Assembly (NCBI GenBank): GCA_948474755.1
Contig: CAOLHI010000954.1
Location: 263,501-327,500, forward strand
Length of the DNA stretch: 64,000 nucleotides
Direction: 5' to 3'
Origin: Ctenosaura bakeri
Lineage: Eukaryota; Chordata; Lepidosauria; Squamata; Iguanidae
The notes beneath the pieces are model-generated. The model saw only the letters and a list, made by a program, of their open reading frames with translations. It was not told the origin of the DNA and ran no database searches. Of this stretch, positions 1 to 11,739 are shown in pieces; the first letter of the stretch is position 1; each line of letters starts with the position of its first letter. The translations under genes were made by a program, and so were the position numbers.

Positions 1-289
1 GCCAGAAGCCCGCCCCCTGGCTGGTCTGCAGGCGTGCCCTTGCGCACGCCTGCAAATCTACACCGGGCACTGTGACAGGGCTGCACATGGCTGCACTCCC
101 GGTGCTTTTTAAAAACCTCCTGAAAAGTGGTTTTTAAAAAGCACACGGCACCGCCACTTCCGGTCACCCTAGTGCGGATTGGGATGTGGAACTACACAAA
201 AGTAGTCTGCCCCAATCCACTTTACAGTGTAGATGACCTCCATCAGAGGTCGCTCTACAACGTTTTTTAACCTCCATGTGGAAAGGGCC
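1..289. mobile_element. GC-rich MITE, subfamily A (left end outside window)
   Basis: This is the right-hand part of a non-autonomous DNA transposon cut by the window edge. Seen: it ends with GTGGAAAGGGCC, the inverse of the GGCCCTTTCCAC start of the complete copy at 31514-31978. The interior follows that copy block by block: the GCCCGCCCCC block, a 'ctgcaggcgtgcccttgcg' block, a short self-complementary ctttttaaaaacctc / gtttttaaaaagcac pair, a gtggaactacaaaagtagtct-like block, and a 'gacctcc...aggtcgctct' block. Its CpG content is far above the surrounding DNA. No coding capacity is visible. Confidence 0.75.
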
Positions 290-654
290 AAAGAACCTTA
301 GAACTGTAGAATCTAAGGTGAACTTCCCTTCTATTCTTACACTGCAGCCACTCAGAATGATATTGTGCAACACCAGGACTACGAAAGAACCCTACAGTGC
401 CTCACTTGTCAACTCTTTCCAAGACAATAAGAGGTTACTCTTTAGGTTCAGTCTATCAACCACGTATGAGCAACCAGGTACAAAGTTCCCTAGCTCACAT
501 TTTACCAGTATGTCTACAAGAATATTATTGGGGATGCTGAAACTGCTGCATATTTCCCTTAGTTCATTTTTGACAAGAATTTGTCAACATTTGGAAATGT
601 TTTCAAAGAAAGGAAAGATTAACAGAATATGTGGTTGTGTCCCCTGATATTTTT

Positions 655-850
655 TCCAGCCTATGTCGACCATCAGACAAACCTATTATGGTTTTCTTGG
701 CAAAATTCTTCAAAAGGTTTGCCATTGCCTTCCTATGAGGCTGGGAGAGTGTGACTTGATCAAAGTCTCCCAGTGGGTTTCCATTGAAGACCAGGGATTT
801 GAATCTTGAATCTTCTGGACTCCTAGTCCAACACTCTAACCATGCTTTCT
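655..850 (-). mobile_element. tRNA-derived SINE with BovB-like 3' end
   Basis: Read on the minus strand this is a nearly full SINE. It begins with a tRNA-like head (TGGTTAGAGTGTTGGACTAG), then 'ggaaacccactggg', 'caagtcacactctcccagcctc', 'aaggcaatggcaaacc' and 'gccaagaaaacc', and ends in a degraded tail near 655. The same order of blocks recurs in the copies at 10864, 16135, 28952, 46021 and 54028. Known: squamate tRNA SINEs commonly share their 3' end with BovB LINEs, which are thought to mobilise them. The 3' terminal (CAA)n is missing here. Confidence 0.8.
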
Positions 851-2600
851 CTTTACAAAAATTAGAAAACAGGAACAGCTTTCTGACATATTCTTTCATC
901 ATCACTTTCTAACCACCAGAGTTCTCTCTGTGTTATTTGTCTCATAGTGAGTAACTGTCTTGAGACCACCTAAAAGGAAATGCCAGGGATGCACAGACAG
1001 TTTAATAACACATTATGCACTGTTGGCCATGTAGTCTTCAATGGACAATGTTAGCCACTATGCACTTGGAATCTGCAATATTTAGATCTCATGTGTGCAT
1101 TCCAGTTCTTTAGGCATCTTTGGATCTGCCCTATCTGATATGCCTTTAAGTCTTCAGAGGACTATATGTCCTATATATGCTTATTCAGAAGTAAGTTCCA
1201 TTCTTTTTGATGGGATTTACATTTGGAGTACATGTAAAATTGCAGCCTACCTGAGTTACTTTACTTGCCAAGTAGTGTCCTAGTTATTTCTGTACTTTGG
1301 GCTTTGTTTTAACTTACTCCCTCAGTGGAAGCAATTTAATTTGCAACAACAACACCTCCCCCTGTGGGAAACAGCTTTTCTAATTTCCAAAACGATGACG
1401 AATAGGGGTGGAGAAGGAAATTGCAAAGTGGGCTGGAAAGCACTTCAGAACATTTAAAGTTTTCTGACATATGTCCACAGTCACCAGAATAATGTGCATG
1501 ATTTCTAGGAGTTTGTGTAAAGGTTGTTTGAAGGCCCCTTCTTTTAATTTGTCGGCTCTTATTACAAGGAGGTACCACAATTTATAGTGCTATTCCAACA
1601 CTTTCATGTGATGTGTTTTGTCCTTTCCCACCAATATCAAACTTCAAAGGCTAGAGAGTGCTTTAGATGAAACACAACTTAATGATTTTATCTCATAATG
1701 GATTCTGGGAATCTTTCCTATCTGATGCTGTTAAATATGACAAATGAAATGAGAGTTTGTATTCCCAGCCATAATGATTTAACATATGCTACTGAATGGC
1801 AAAACAGTCCTCCGCTCAGGTCATTGCAGGGCACTGGCTCTCAATGGTGGAGTGGGACTCCTGAGGGGAAGGGCCAAAGGATGTGCGGGGTGGGAGCATG
1901 AAGGACAGAAGAAATTAGCATCCTGCAAAATGGAAAGAGAGGATACTTGCCTTCCTGCAGCAGAAGTCAAAGGAGCTAAAATGCCAGTGTTGAACACCAC
2001 AACATCCCCTCTCCCCTTTGAGTCCTTGAGTAGTTTTTGGAGGAACAAGAACACATGCCAATAAACATGTCACTGAAGAACCTACTGTATTTTTTTTTAA
2101 AAAAGTATAAGATGGGTGGAAAGAATTTCACTAAGGCTGCAGGAGACAGGGAAGGGACATTTAACTCCTTCTACCCCACCCATGATACTGATGATCATAG
2201 TAATAATAAGATCTCCTATCTTATTATTAGCTTTGGGGAGAAAAAAAATCTAAAAACCTCTCACTGATGCCAGTTGGGAGTTGCTTCTTATCCCTAGGCG
2301 TAGTAGCAAGTTATACATGCATGAAAAGGCAGTTCTATCATTAAGCAGAGTGAGGGTGAGGGAGAGGGTTCAGGAAGCTCATGCTTGGGGATATGAAAGG
2401 CACATGGTGGCCAGCCCTTGATCATTCCTCTCCTTAGAATACAGAACTCTGTTTTCCAGTAGCCCACCTTGCATTTACTATAGTGGCTGCTCTTGCATTA
2501 CCACCATTGAAATAAGATTCTGATGTCAGTCAAATCAGCTTCTGTAGGTGGAATGGATGGAGTGCTATCTTGTTGTTCACCTCAGGCAACAAATTGTTGT
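851..2600. other. No gene; unique AT-rich DNA
   Basis: I see no exon, RNA gene or recognisable repeat here. The open frames are short and show no domain. A T/A-run occurs near 2091-2104 and a purine-rich patch near 2350-2370. Confidence 0.5.
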
Positions 2601-2790
2601 GGGCTAGCTGCTGGCTTCCATGTCAATGGTGTAGTGGATCCATTCTAGGGTTTAGCCTGAAATTGAAAAGAACTATCCAGGATCCTGAACCATAACTCCC
2701 CAATCAGCACCATGGATAGCTCCTTTTAAAATTCAGGCTAAAGGCCAGAGTTGAATTCAGTCCTCCATTGACATGGAAACCACCAATGGC
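2600..2790. repeat. Long imperfect inverted repeat (foldback / MITE-like)
   Basis: Two arms, about 2618-2679 and 2713-2776, are reverse complements with mismatches around a ~33 bp centre. The outermost 12 bases (ccatgtcaatgg / ccattgacatgg) match exactly, and the 'tttagcctgaa' and 'ctatcca' blocks recur in both arms. Weaker complementarity continues outward to about 2600 and 2790. No ORF spans it. It fits a foldback DNA transposon or MITE. I could not find a convincing target duplication or a second copy in the window. Confidence 0.6.
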
Positions 2791-3944
2791 CACTGGGTAG
2801 TCCTGTACCTCTCTCTCATTCTCTCTCTCTCTTATCTGTTGAAATCCCCTCTTTTAAAGAGCTATTAAAGGGACAGGAGCCCTGTTCCTTATTTCACCTG
2901 GCAAGCTTTGTGTGTGCATGTGTGCCAATGTACATATATGTGGGATTGGGAAGGATGTGTGTACCTTTGATCAGAATCTCATCTACCCTGTGGACATCAT
3001 GCACCTTGGGCTTCCCATGCCAGATGTGTTTCAGAATGACAGGCTTAGCATCTTATCTACCTTATCCTTGCCCCTGAGATGCCCTATTCTAATATTTTCT
3101 AGCAACACTGCTGGATCAGGTCTCCAGGGCACAGCTCTCTGTGCACACTGATCCTCATGCTGGGTTGTGGAGGACAAAACCCGCAGTGAATTTTGTTGGA
3201 GACTCAGCTGTAGAAAGGTCAAAGGAACGTTGTCATCACTGGCTCTAAGAGAAGGATGGATTTGTTCCCACTATAGTAGAAAGCAGGGTGCTCTTCAGTC
3301 GACATTTGTGAAGTTGAGTCTGAATACTGAGCTTTGTTGTTATTTTCCTGACAAGTTACATTTACATGTTTTGGGGGAAAGCATTTTTTTCCCCAGATTA
3401 TTGCTTTATTTCCTCCTCTTCTTCGTTAAAGGTCATTGGATGTTGTGGGCGTGTAGAAAAGAAAGCACCAATTGTGAATGGCTGTTGAAATATGATTAAG
3501 CAGCTCTCTTGAGGCACCCAGTAGTGGCTGCAATGTATCTCTTTTGAGGTTAGGAAGTAGGAATAAATAAAAGATAACTGTAAAGCAAGTGTTTTTACCT
3601 TCTGTATAATGTACTGCTTAAGACAATTAGTTCAAGGACAGAGTGGGACTCTGCCCATGCAAAGGGGCAGGGCGTGGAAGAATACATTTCCAAACGATGA
3701 TGATCATGAAGTTATCCAAAACTGAGCAGCGATGGGATGGTACTCTGAGAGAGAGATTTCTTTGGGTGACTCCCAAGACATGATAGTTCCTTTCAGAAAA
3801 GAAAACCAAGACACCTGGTCCATGAAGAATGACAGCAAGCATCCTTCTTGGGTGTGAAGCACTCTAGCCATGCTTAGAAGCAGGCTGCTTGAGGTACCAG
3901 AATTTAGGTGACACTGGGAACCTTATTCAAGGATCACCACTTCC
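2791..3944. other. No gene; unique DNA with a short CT-rich run
   Basis: A pyrimidine run (ctct) lies at about 2812-2834. The rest is unique-looking sequence with no recognisable coding domain. Confidence 0.45.
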
Positions 3945-4145
3945 AAAGGCCTGCAGGATTTTAGCTTAAGTTGGAACACATGCCAGATGACCCAGATTCA
4001 GTCCCAAGCATTTCAAGGAAGTATTAGGAGAGATTCATGACTCAAATCTGGGGAAGCTGCTCTCAGTCAGTGTAGGGCAGCACTGAGATAGATGAACCAA
4101 TGCTCTGACTCAGCATAAGGCAGTTTCCCTTGTACTTCCTGCAAG
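3945..4145 (+). mobile_element. SINE-like repeat with the 'gtctgactcagtataaggcag' tail
   Basis: The interval carries 'ggaacacatgcca', 'cccagattcagtccc', 'ctcagtcagtgtagg', 'gatgaaccaatgctctgac' and 'tcagcataaggcagtttccc' in order. I recall this order from a widespread reptilian tRNA-type SINE that ends in a target-like phrase followed by a short tail. Only one copy lies in this window, so I cannot confirm the boundaries internally. Confidence 0.5.
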
Positions 4146-5260
4146 TTAATTGTCCCATCTGACTTCCTGACCCAAACATCTTCCTCCTTAAAAAAGTGTT
4201 GTCAATCTCAGTTTCTCCCTTTTGTACACCCCTGCTTACAATCCACCTTTATGGATGATGACCTAACCTTAGATGCTGCTACGGCATTTTCTCTTAACTT
4301 TTGACATTGCATTCATTGTTTGCAGGTAGTCCATACATATGGTGAGTTAGATCATTCCAAATACTTGGAACTTTATTACACCACAGAGATCAGAAATATA
4401 AAGTAAGGGTATCTTTGTTTATACACTCATGTGTTTGTTTGTGCTTCTAAGATGTATTTCTATATGCTGTAGCTCCTTGATCTTGTTTTGTGAAATGGTC
4501 CTCCGCCTGCAAATTTGCCAGGACTGGAAGTGGTTCTCTTCCCTTTGCCTCTTCCCCACCACTGCTGCACTATTTCCAGTTCACAGGATGTTCCTCCCAA
4601 ATAGAAATTGTGCCAAAGCTCAAATTTCTGCTGATTACTCCAGTTGTAGCAAAAACCAAATGGTGCACATAATAACCAAATGGAAAACATTGTAAAGTGA
4701 TCATAGAAGACAGCACACCCATTTGACCCACCTTAAAACAGAAAAAGGGGGGAAAAAACCTCCGACTATCCTCTGTGGAAAAACAAGTCGGTCATTTGCT
4801 AGCAAATAACTTACAAATCCTGGGATTTCCATGGTGAGTTCTGAAATCTGTCTTTTACACTCCCAGCCCAGGAAGTCTTTAAACATAAAACGAGGCTGTA
4901 AATGTACGTTGCCCAGAGTGTGGTCAATGAATCAGCAGTGCTACAGGAGTTCAGGGTGAAATGTCAGGTGCTATTTCAGCAGTCTATCTTTCATAATCCT
5001 TAAGACAGCCCTGTGAAAGTTACAGGAACTTACTAAAAAGCCAGGGAGCAAGAAGAAAATCTTTTTGCTCCTGAGTTAGAAAAATAATCACACAACCAGT
5101 TCCAGCTGAGGTGATAGCCTCCCCGGCCATGACTTCCTAATACAAAAATTAAGACAAGTCAAAGTAAGCATATCTGAATCACATCAAACCAGAATTTTGT
5201 GAATGGGAAATGGTCTGGTATCCTTTATGTCAGGATAATCAAACCCTTCCTTTAACAGCT
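4146..5260. other. No gene; unique DNA
   Basis: Several short frames overlap on both strands around 4430-4700, but none shows a domain, a splice-compatible context or conservation that I recognise. No clear repeat. Confidence 0.45.
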
Positions 5261-5267
5261 ATTCATA

Positions 5268-5332
5268 GAGTCATATTCCTATTCATAGAATCATGCTGCT
5301 GCAGAGGGTCTTGTAAATCATCTAGTCCAGTC
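5268..5332 (-). mobile_element. Possible CR1 3'-end fragment
   Basis: 'attcatagaatcatg...gggtcttgtaaatcatctagtccag' resembles the reverse complement of a CR1 3' end (compare the clearer antisense copies at 22697 and 36648). Only about 60 bases remain and the match is degraded. Confidence 0.4.
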
Positions 5333-5994
5333 TGGGAATCATGTGGATCTCCACATATTGTAGGGCTGTAAATTCCATGCATCCTTGATAACATAGAACA
5401 ATGGTGAAGGATATTGAGAGTCAGGGATGTAAATCCTTAACTATTTCATCCTAACATGAAAGGATGAATAACAATGGTAGTTTTCTCTCTGCTGCAGTAG
5501 AAAATGAACAGTCCTCCACAATAGCATTCCTGTATTCCAGCTTTCTGAAATGTTGTAGATAAATTAATTTGCCTAAGAAAACAAAGGGTTTGCTTATCCC
5601 AAACTCCAGGGTTTCTGTGGAGAAAAAAGAAGAAGAAGAGTTTCCTGTGTAGGAAAATGTTTCCTTGCTCTACTCTTCCTTCACAACACTCTAGGACATT
5701 GTAACACTGGGAAAAAACCTGTGCAAGATTCTCACACATCTATTACTCTTCCCAGGTAGATTTTCTGACTCTCAGGAAACATGTTTTTCAATCTGGGAAT
5801 GAATTATACTGAATATTCTTTCAGTTTCTATTATGAGTTGCAGTCCAACAAAAATTACCTGTCCTTGTCATAGCCCAAACCCATATTCAGTGCATGAATT
5901 CTAGAGTAACAACATACCCAACAATATCTGTTTAGCTTGGCAGCAGACTGACCTTGCCAGCAAGTAATCGGTTTAGTTTTAAATTGCTCAACTG

Positions 5995-6570
5995 TTAAGG
6001 TGTCTGGATGACACAATATTACTTACAGTAAAAAGCAAAGGTTTGGAATAACTACTGATAAAATTTAAGGAACCAAGTGAGAAAGAAGGACCACAACTGA
6101 ACATCAAGAAAACAAAAATAATGACCACAAATGGTTTACATAACTTAAAAAGGATAATTAAGAGATAGAAATGGTTAAAAATTTTCTATATCTTTGCTCA
6201 TTTAATCAAAATGTAGGCTTGTTCTGAGAAATCTGAATGTTCAGACTTTGAAAAGCAGTGATGAACTAGACAAGATATTCAAGTGTAATGATGTATCACT
6301 AAATACCAGTATTAGAATAATCCATGCCATAGTATTTCAGACTTCTACGTATAGTTGCGAAAGGTGGACAATGAAGAAGGCTCAAAGGAAGATGAACATA
6401 TTTGAATAGTAGTTCTGAAAGAAAGTTCTATGGATAATATGGACTGCCAAGAAGACAAACAAACAAGTCCTAGTTAAATTAAGCCTGAACACTCTCTAGA
6501 CACCAAAATAATTAATAATGCTTGGTAAAGTGAAAGGTGGTAGGGAATTACTCAAGAACAGGCAAAAAGC
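5995..6570 (+). pseudogene. BovB (RTE-clade) LINE reverse-transcriptase fragment, decayed
   Basis: Translation in interrupted frames gives the BovB RT C-terminal half. First comes a 'DDTILL' catalytic-loop remnant near 6010, then 'LNIKKTKIMTT', then 'LDKIFKCNDVSL', 'YSCERWTMKKAQRK' and 'VLWIIWTAKKTNK'. The order matches the better preserved copy at 34455-35250. Stops and frameshifts occur throughout, so it is dead and old. The N-terminal endonuclease and most of the RT are absent (5' truncation). Confidence 0.7.
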
Positions 6571-8511
6571 CAAAGGCCGGCTTCTTGAAATATTTTTAAA
6601 TCTTTAAAAATAGCTTTTGCCCTACGTATCAAATGTTTACTGTAATGGTTTATGAAACAAAATACCTGTGAACACAAATGTTAGAAGAAAAGAAACTGCC
6701 CTAGTGTACAGCATGGACTGTAGCAGCATTGTGCTAATTTGATAAACTGACAGCAAACTACTTTCAATTAGCAAGGTTAGATTAATAACAGAATTCTTCT
6801 TTCTTTAAGACCCCAGGATTTTATTGGCTAATACTGCAACGAGATATTCTTTATTCTTGAGAATTCATTACATTGTGAAAGATTTAGGAAGTATCCTTTT
6901 TCATGGTATACTACACTTCTTCTAGACTGTGACATTATTGACTTGTAGGTAAACTATTGCTTCCTTTGCTTCAAGACTTGAACTTTCACACATTTAGCCT
7001 GAAGCTTCAACTAAGTCTGACATCAGCCTCCAGGCACTTGAGCTTATAATAGCTCATTGTACATGCTAACATTTCTGCAGTTCTCATTTTAGGCAAGCTA
7101 TTTGTATTTGTACAGCATATGCATTCAAGGAAGGAGGTCAAACTCCATGGGCAATAAATCAACCGGTGCACTGATATTTTCAGTGAATAAAATATTGGAT
7201 CTAACAGCAGATGTCAATGAAAGTTATTGCTACCATTTCTTCATGAAACAGAGATTATGGCGTAATGGAGATAATAATTAAATACAGCTAAGAGTGGGAT
7301 TATTTGGTTCACTGAACACATATGGTGGAAGATTGGGAGAGAGAAGCTTGAAGACATCATCCAGTACATGGGTCAAATATAATCATGATTAGCTTAATGT
7401 TGGAAATGGACTGCTTAGTGATGTCACAAAGAACAGAACCAATCACATCTTTTCAATGTGGATGCGTTCACAGTAATGTGCCTATAAAGTACAAACATGT
7501 GTGGCTTTCAAGTCTCAGGAACTGGACAGATAGGCAAGGCAAAAAGAGGCAGAAGGTACTGGAAGAAGCATTGGAGGTTTTTTGGGGGAAAAGTGACTCA
7601 ATTTATGTATGTATATGTGTATGTAGGTATGTATGTATGTATTTTCTATCCTGCCTTTCTCTTGGCATGTGGCAGAAGGTGGCCTACAACATAGATTAAA
7701 ACAAAATATGGCTAAAAAGCACGTGGTGATTATTCTAAAAATAAGCAATCCTATTTAAACCCCTTGAAACAGTTTAAAACACATTTAAATATATTTAAAA
7801 CATAAATCATATCAGTACATCCTATTAAAAATCCTTTCTGTCACACCTAGTGTTCCCAGGTTTTCAAAATAGGAATAAGGGACAGGTGGAATTCATGGCA
7901 TGCAGGGTTGTCAGGAAACTGTTATTGACAAGTTTGTTTACTACCTAAATATTAAATGAACATCTTGATTCCAGTTAACTTAGCCACATATTCTTCTATA
8001 AAATTAACACATTGTCCATATTCATAAATTACATGATGTACACCTTTCTATCTTTATGGGGGATCCACGTCCCCAAATACAGGCTTTTTTTTTTCTTTTG
8101 CTTTTTTTTGGTATCTGATTAGGTACATAGAAAAGGAAAAGCTTTCCTCCAACCTTTATTTCTATAGATCTCAGTGTGAGTGTGTTGCATACACGTGTTT
8201 GACTGTATATCAATAAAAACAACAATTATTATTTACTCCTGTTTGCTCCTTGACTCAGCCTGACCCCATAGACATTGGGTAAAAGATCTTGCTATGTTGC
8301 CCTGCCTCTCGTAGTGCTAGCTTGTGCTCTTTGCTAATTCCCAACTTTGTAATATTTGGAGTGCTTGATAGCCCTGTAAGGGACAAACTTTCTGACCATC
8401 AAATAAGGGACATCTCCTGCAATAATCATGACTAGTAAATAGCCAAAGGATTTTCTAAATGAAAAGGGTTTGCACTGCCTGAGGAAAAAGAACAAGGAAG
8501 AGGCCAACAGA
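6571..8511. other. No gene; unique AT-rich DNA with a GTAT simple repeat
   Basis: Two stretches (about 6650-6900 and 7100-7300) are repeat-free and AT-rich, with homeodomain-type TAAT cores, and look like candidate conserved non-coding sequence (inference only). An imperfect (GTAT)n tract lies at 7604-7643. It is followed by 'tcctgcctttctc...aggtggcctacaac' at about 7645-7690, which resembles an antisense LINE/SINE tail common in squamates. No exon recognised. Confidence 0.45.
7604..7643. repeat. Imperfect (GTAT)n microsatellite
   Basis: Alternating tatg/gtat units with interruptions. It abuts a probable antisense LINE/SINE tail, where such tracts often grow. Confidence 0.8.
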
Positions 8512-8708
8512 GGCCCACACTACACTGTTATAGTGCTTTTACTCCACTTTCAGCATTCTGTGGAATCCTGGAGTTTGCAGTTTAGGGAGAGGCATTTAGA
8601 ATTCTCAGCCAGGGAGCTCTTTGACCCCAGGAAATTACAAGCCCCAGAATTCCACAGGATGTTGAAAGTGGAATAATAGCACTATAACAGTATAATGCAG
8701 AAATGGCC
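8512..8708. mobile_element. ~200 bp MITE, GGCC-terminus family
   Basis: This palindromic element starts with GGCCCACACTACACTGTTAT and ends with ATAACAGTATAATGCAGAAATGGCC. Its inner pair is 'cattctgtggaatcctgg' / 'ccagaattccacagg'. The same structure recurs at 9063, 21009 (half), 31361 (half), 45548, 50528 and 53776. The two halves look like a single long inverted repeat around a short asymmetric centre, with no ORF. No exact target duplication remains. Confidence 0.8.
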
Positions 8709-8944
8709 CTAGTTATTTATTACATCCCTGTCCTACCATTTTTTTCCCGTGAGCACAAAGCAGCATCTATAGAGTTACCCACTTTTCCATCCTGACAACA
8801 ATACTGCAAGACAGTTAAGTTAGCACAGGGAGCCTGCCCTATGATTTCTTGGCACCCTTTGGACCTGAGCAGAAATCTTGACCCCTCAGCTTCACTGGCC
8901 AACTAACTGGTATCAAGGCTTTATCATTTATACTTTGTTTAACT

Positions 8945-9005
8945 CAAATTCCTCACTGCTTTGAGTCGTATATTATCAGAAAGGTGGTATATAAATAATT
9001 TACAA
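8945..9005 (+). mobile_element. LINE/SINE 3' tail remnant
   Basis: 'ctgctttgagtcgtatattatcagaaaggtggtatataaataa' matches the common squamate tail pattern 'gccttgagtcc...aaaggcggtatataaataa'. It probably marks the 3' end of an old LINE or SINE copy whose body is unrecognisable. Confidence 0.4.
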
Positions 9006-9062
9006 TTCAGCTTCCACCAGACCTCCCTTACCCAGTAAATTACCAGAGGGGTATAAGTTGTA

Positions 9063-9264
9063 GGCCATTTCCGCACTACAGTGTTAAACTGCTGCTATTC
9101 CACTTTCAATGCCCTGTGGAATTTTGGGGTTTGTAGTTTACTGAGACCAAAGAGCTCTTTGGCTGAGAATTCAAAGTGCCCTTCCCTAAACTACAAACCC
9201 CAGAATTCTATAGGAGGTTGATAGTGGAATAGCAGCATTTTAACACTGTAGTGTGGAAATGGCC
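9063..9264. mobile_element. ~200 bp MITE, GGCC-terminus family (complete copy)
   Basis: The best preserved member of the family. It begins GGCCATTTCCGCACTACAGT and ends with the inverse, ACTGTAGTGTGGAAATGGCC. Inner blocks 'ccctgtggaattttggggtttg' and 'caaaccccagaattctatagg' are reverse complements. Flanking triplets are gta and ata, a near-match 3-bp duplication. Non-coding, so it must have depended on a transposase from elsewhere. Confidence 0.85.
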
Positions 9265-10863
9265 ATAGTCCTAAACACCTGGAAGGAACAAGTTTAGGGG
9301 AAGATTGTAGGAGGCCAGACTGGCTGTTTCCTGTTTTGTCCCATAAACCTGACCAAACATGAAGCTGCTTTAGTGGACAAGGTGTTGTACTCCTGCACCA
9401 TAAGCCAGGTTACTTACTACTATTAAAACTCTGGCTTCTGAGCTATGTAGGTAAACTGGCTCTGAAACTGGCTATCAAACCAATGAATGTTTATCAGTAA
9501 AACCAACCCCATGATCGTAAAAACAAACTAATCCTCCCAGTTAGACATAGTTTTTCTGCATTTTTTAGAATGGATAGGTAATGCAGATATGGGCAAATAA
9601 AGAAGTGTTTTGTTGTTGTTTTTTCCCCTTTGCTGCACAGAGACGACTACATCCAGGAACTTTTTCCTCTAAAAAGAGTCATGGATCACAAGTTCAGTGG
9701 ATAAATTAGTACCTCTCTTGGTTGCTGTTTTTCCTGACGTTGGCCTCTGCTGGCCATCTGCAAGAATCAAAGACTTTATGTATATCACTTCTGTAAGACA
9801 TATGAAAGAAAAGCAGGAAATGTGGTGGTTTTTATAGATATAGATATATTAGACCAGGGTGTGGGCAATTGATGCAGGTCCATGGACTATTTTGGGAGCT
9901 GTGGGGGGCTTCACATACTGTCAAAAATGTTAAAAAACTGGAAGAGCCCGAGGAGAAGCAATCTCCCTGCCCCCACATGCACTAGAGACAGAAAAAGGTA
10001 ATAACAAGGAATATGGAGGGCCACACTTTGCTCATTCCTGTGTAAGAATCATAGAAAGTCTGAGGAAGGCTTTGAGCAAAAAGTTACTTTTGTCTGCAGC
10101 TGAAGTTTCTCTTCCTCCCACAACTGATATTTGTACTGTTGCTGAAGTTCATCGCCATCTGGTTCAGGATGCCCTTGTGTCTAGCTTGTAATGACAGTGA
10201 AAGAGGCATAGTTCCGCCACCCTATTTCTTCGTTGAAGGGCTCAATATTTTTTTCCTTTATTAGTTAATCTGTATCTATCTGGCTACTCCCCCCCAGTTT
10301 TGGTCACCTGAGCTCCCAAGGCCATAGGCAACTCTATGGTTCAGTAGGCAGGTGAGCATCAACATTCCCCTTAAGGATATCTTAAGTTTTGTAATTTCAG
10401 AGTATTTTTATCATGAAAGAATAAGCAACTTGCTTTATCTTTCTAGCTATTGATTAGAGCAAAACAGTGTATGTATTTATGCACTCCAGGAGGAGGAAGC
10501 TGATATCAAACAGATTTTACATTGTCTAGACATTACATAGTTAGCAGTATAATCTAAGCCTTTCTCATCTCATTCTTATCATACAAAGAACACATCTTAT
10601 AAGAAAGACCAACCAGTCATGTGTGCAGAAAAAAAAGCCTCGCTCTGTCTCTGTCTCTGTCTCTCTCTGTTAACCAGTATGATAAGATATGAAAAGCATA
10701 GAAACAGTCTAGCAGACATAGTAAGCAGTTGGCAAAAGCAGTTCCTCATACTGCTTACCTTTTAAGGTATATTTTAAGTTGGATCTGACTTCTCCCTATG
10801 TGACCATCTGTCAATCAGAATATGAGTTTCACCATATCTTTTTTTTTTTTTTTGATCTGGATA
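9265..10863. other. No gene; unique DNA with a CTGT-rich run
   Basis: No recognisable exon. A (CTCTGT)n-like run lies at 10643-10670 and a poly-T tract at about 10839-10853, just upstream of the SINE. Confidence 0.45.
10643..10670. repeat. CT/CTGT simple repeat
   Basis: 'ctctgtctctgtctctgtc' followed by (CT)n. Short and imperfect. Confidence 0.8.
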
Positions 10864-11058
10864 TCATGGTGCAGTGGTTTGAAAGTTGGACTATGGATTC
10901 TAGAAACCAGGGTTCAGTTCTCCCACTTGGCCATGGAAATCCACTGCATGACCTTGGGCATGTCACAGACTCTCAGCCCCAGAAAACCTTATGACAGGTT
11001 CACCTTAGGGTCTTCATCAGTCAGAAATGACCTGAAGTCACACATGCAAAAAAAAAGA
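10864..11058 (+). mobile_element. tRNA-derived SINE with BovB-like 3' end
   Basis: A complete copy. The tRNA-like head is 'atggtgcagtggtttgaaag', with a B-box-like 'ggttcagttctcc'. Then come 'gccatggaaatccactg', 'gaccttgggcatgtcacag', 'ccagaaaacc' and 'caggttcaccttagggtc'. The tail is 'agaaatgacctgaagtcaca' followed by an A-run. The central 'ggcaatggcaaac' block of the longer copies is deleted here. The tail is the shared BovB-like terminus. Confidence 0.85.
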
Positions 11059-11245
11059 GGTATTCCTTTCCTAAGAAAACACTATGGAAATCATGGCATC
11101 ACCATAAGTTCACAGGAGATTTGAAGGCACATATGCACACACACAAAGAGGCTCATTGCGCCTGGGCAGGTTTCTGCAAGATAACATTTCTTCTCCAAGA
11201 CATTGGGCCCTATGACAAGACAGATGTGGTACAGTTACTCTAAAC

Positions 11246-11544
11246 CAGAGCTTTCCAAACTTTTCATGTTGGTGACACACTTTTTAGACATGCATCATTT
11301 TGTGACACAGTAATTACTAGCAAATTGGAGGTTAAACTAAACCCTTACAGGTGATACAGTCACATACATAAATTGTAATAACAAAATGTATGGGGACACA
11401 ACATATCTCATGAAAACCTTTCATATATTTTTAAAAATATATGCATTATAAATAATAACATTCATTTCCAAGATTGTAGGTGACACACCTACACACTTCA
11501 GGTGACACACTGACATGTTGCAGCGCACTGTTTGGAAAGCCCCG
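11246..11544. mobile_element. Non-autonomous hAT element (299 bp)
   Basis: Flanked by a perfect 8-bp direct repeat, CTCTAAAC (11238-11245 and 11545-11552), the size typical of hAT transposition. The termini are inverted: CAGAGCTTTCCAAAC at the left, and CGGGGCTTTCCAAAC as the inverse of the right end. Subterminal 'ggtgacacac' motifs repeat on both sides. The centre is AT-rich and non-coding. This is a MITE of a Charlie-like hAT type by terminus (inference). Confidence 0.9.
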
Positions 11545-11681
11545 CTCTAAACAGAAATAAAAGTTTTAACCCACTTTTTCACCATCCATCATTCTTCCAT
11601 CATTCCGTGTACAATCACTTCTGCACTTTTAAAAAACTCTTAACAGTGTTTTTCTCTAATGATTTATTTAATTTTTAATCT

Positions 11682-11703
11682 ATCATCATCATCATCATCA
11701 TCA
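11682..11703. repeat. (ATC)n microsatellite
   Basis: Seven uninterrupted atc units. Confidence 0.85.
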
Positions 11704-11739
11704 GGTTTTTAGCTTATCTTTTTTTAACCCTTTGCAACC

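Noticed and set aside
276..647. 123-codon open frame on the plus strand
   Set aside because: It starts inside the end of a MITE, has no domain and no coding texture.
7604..7643. Possible regulatory Z-DNA or promoter element
   Set aside because: It is a plain microsatellite next to a repeat tail.
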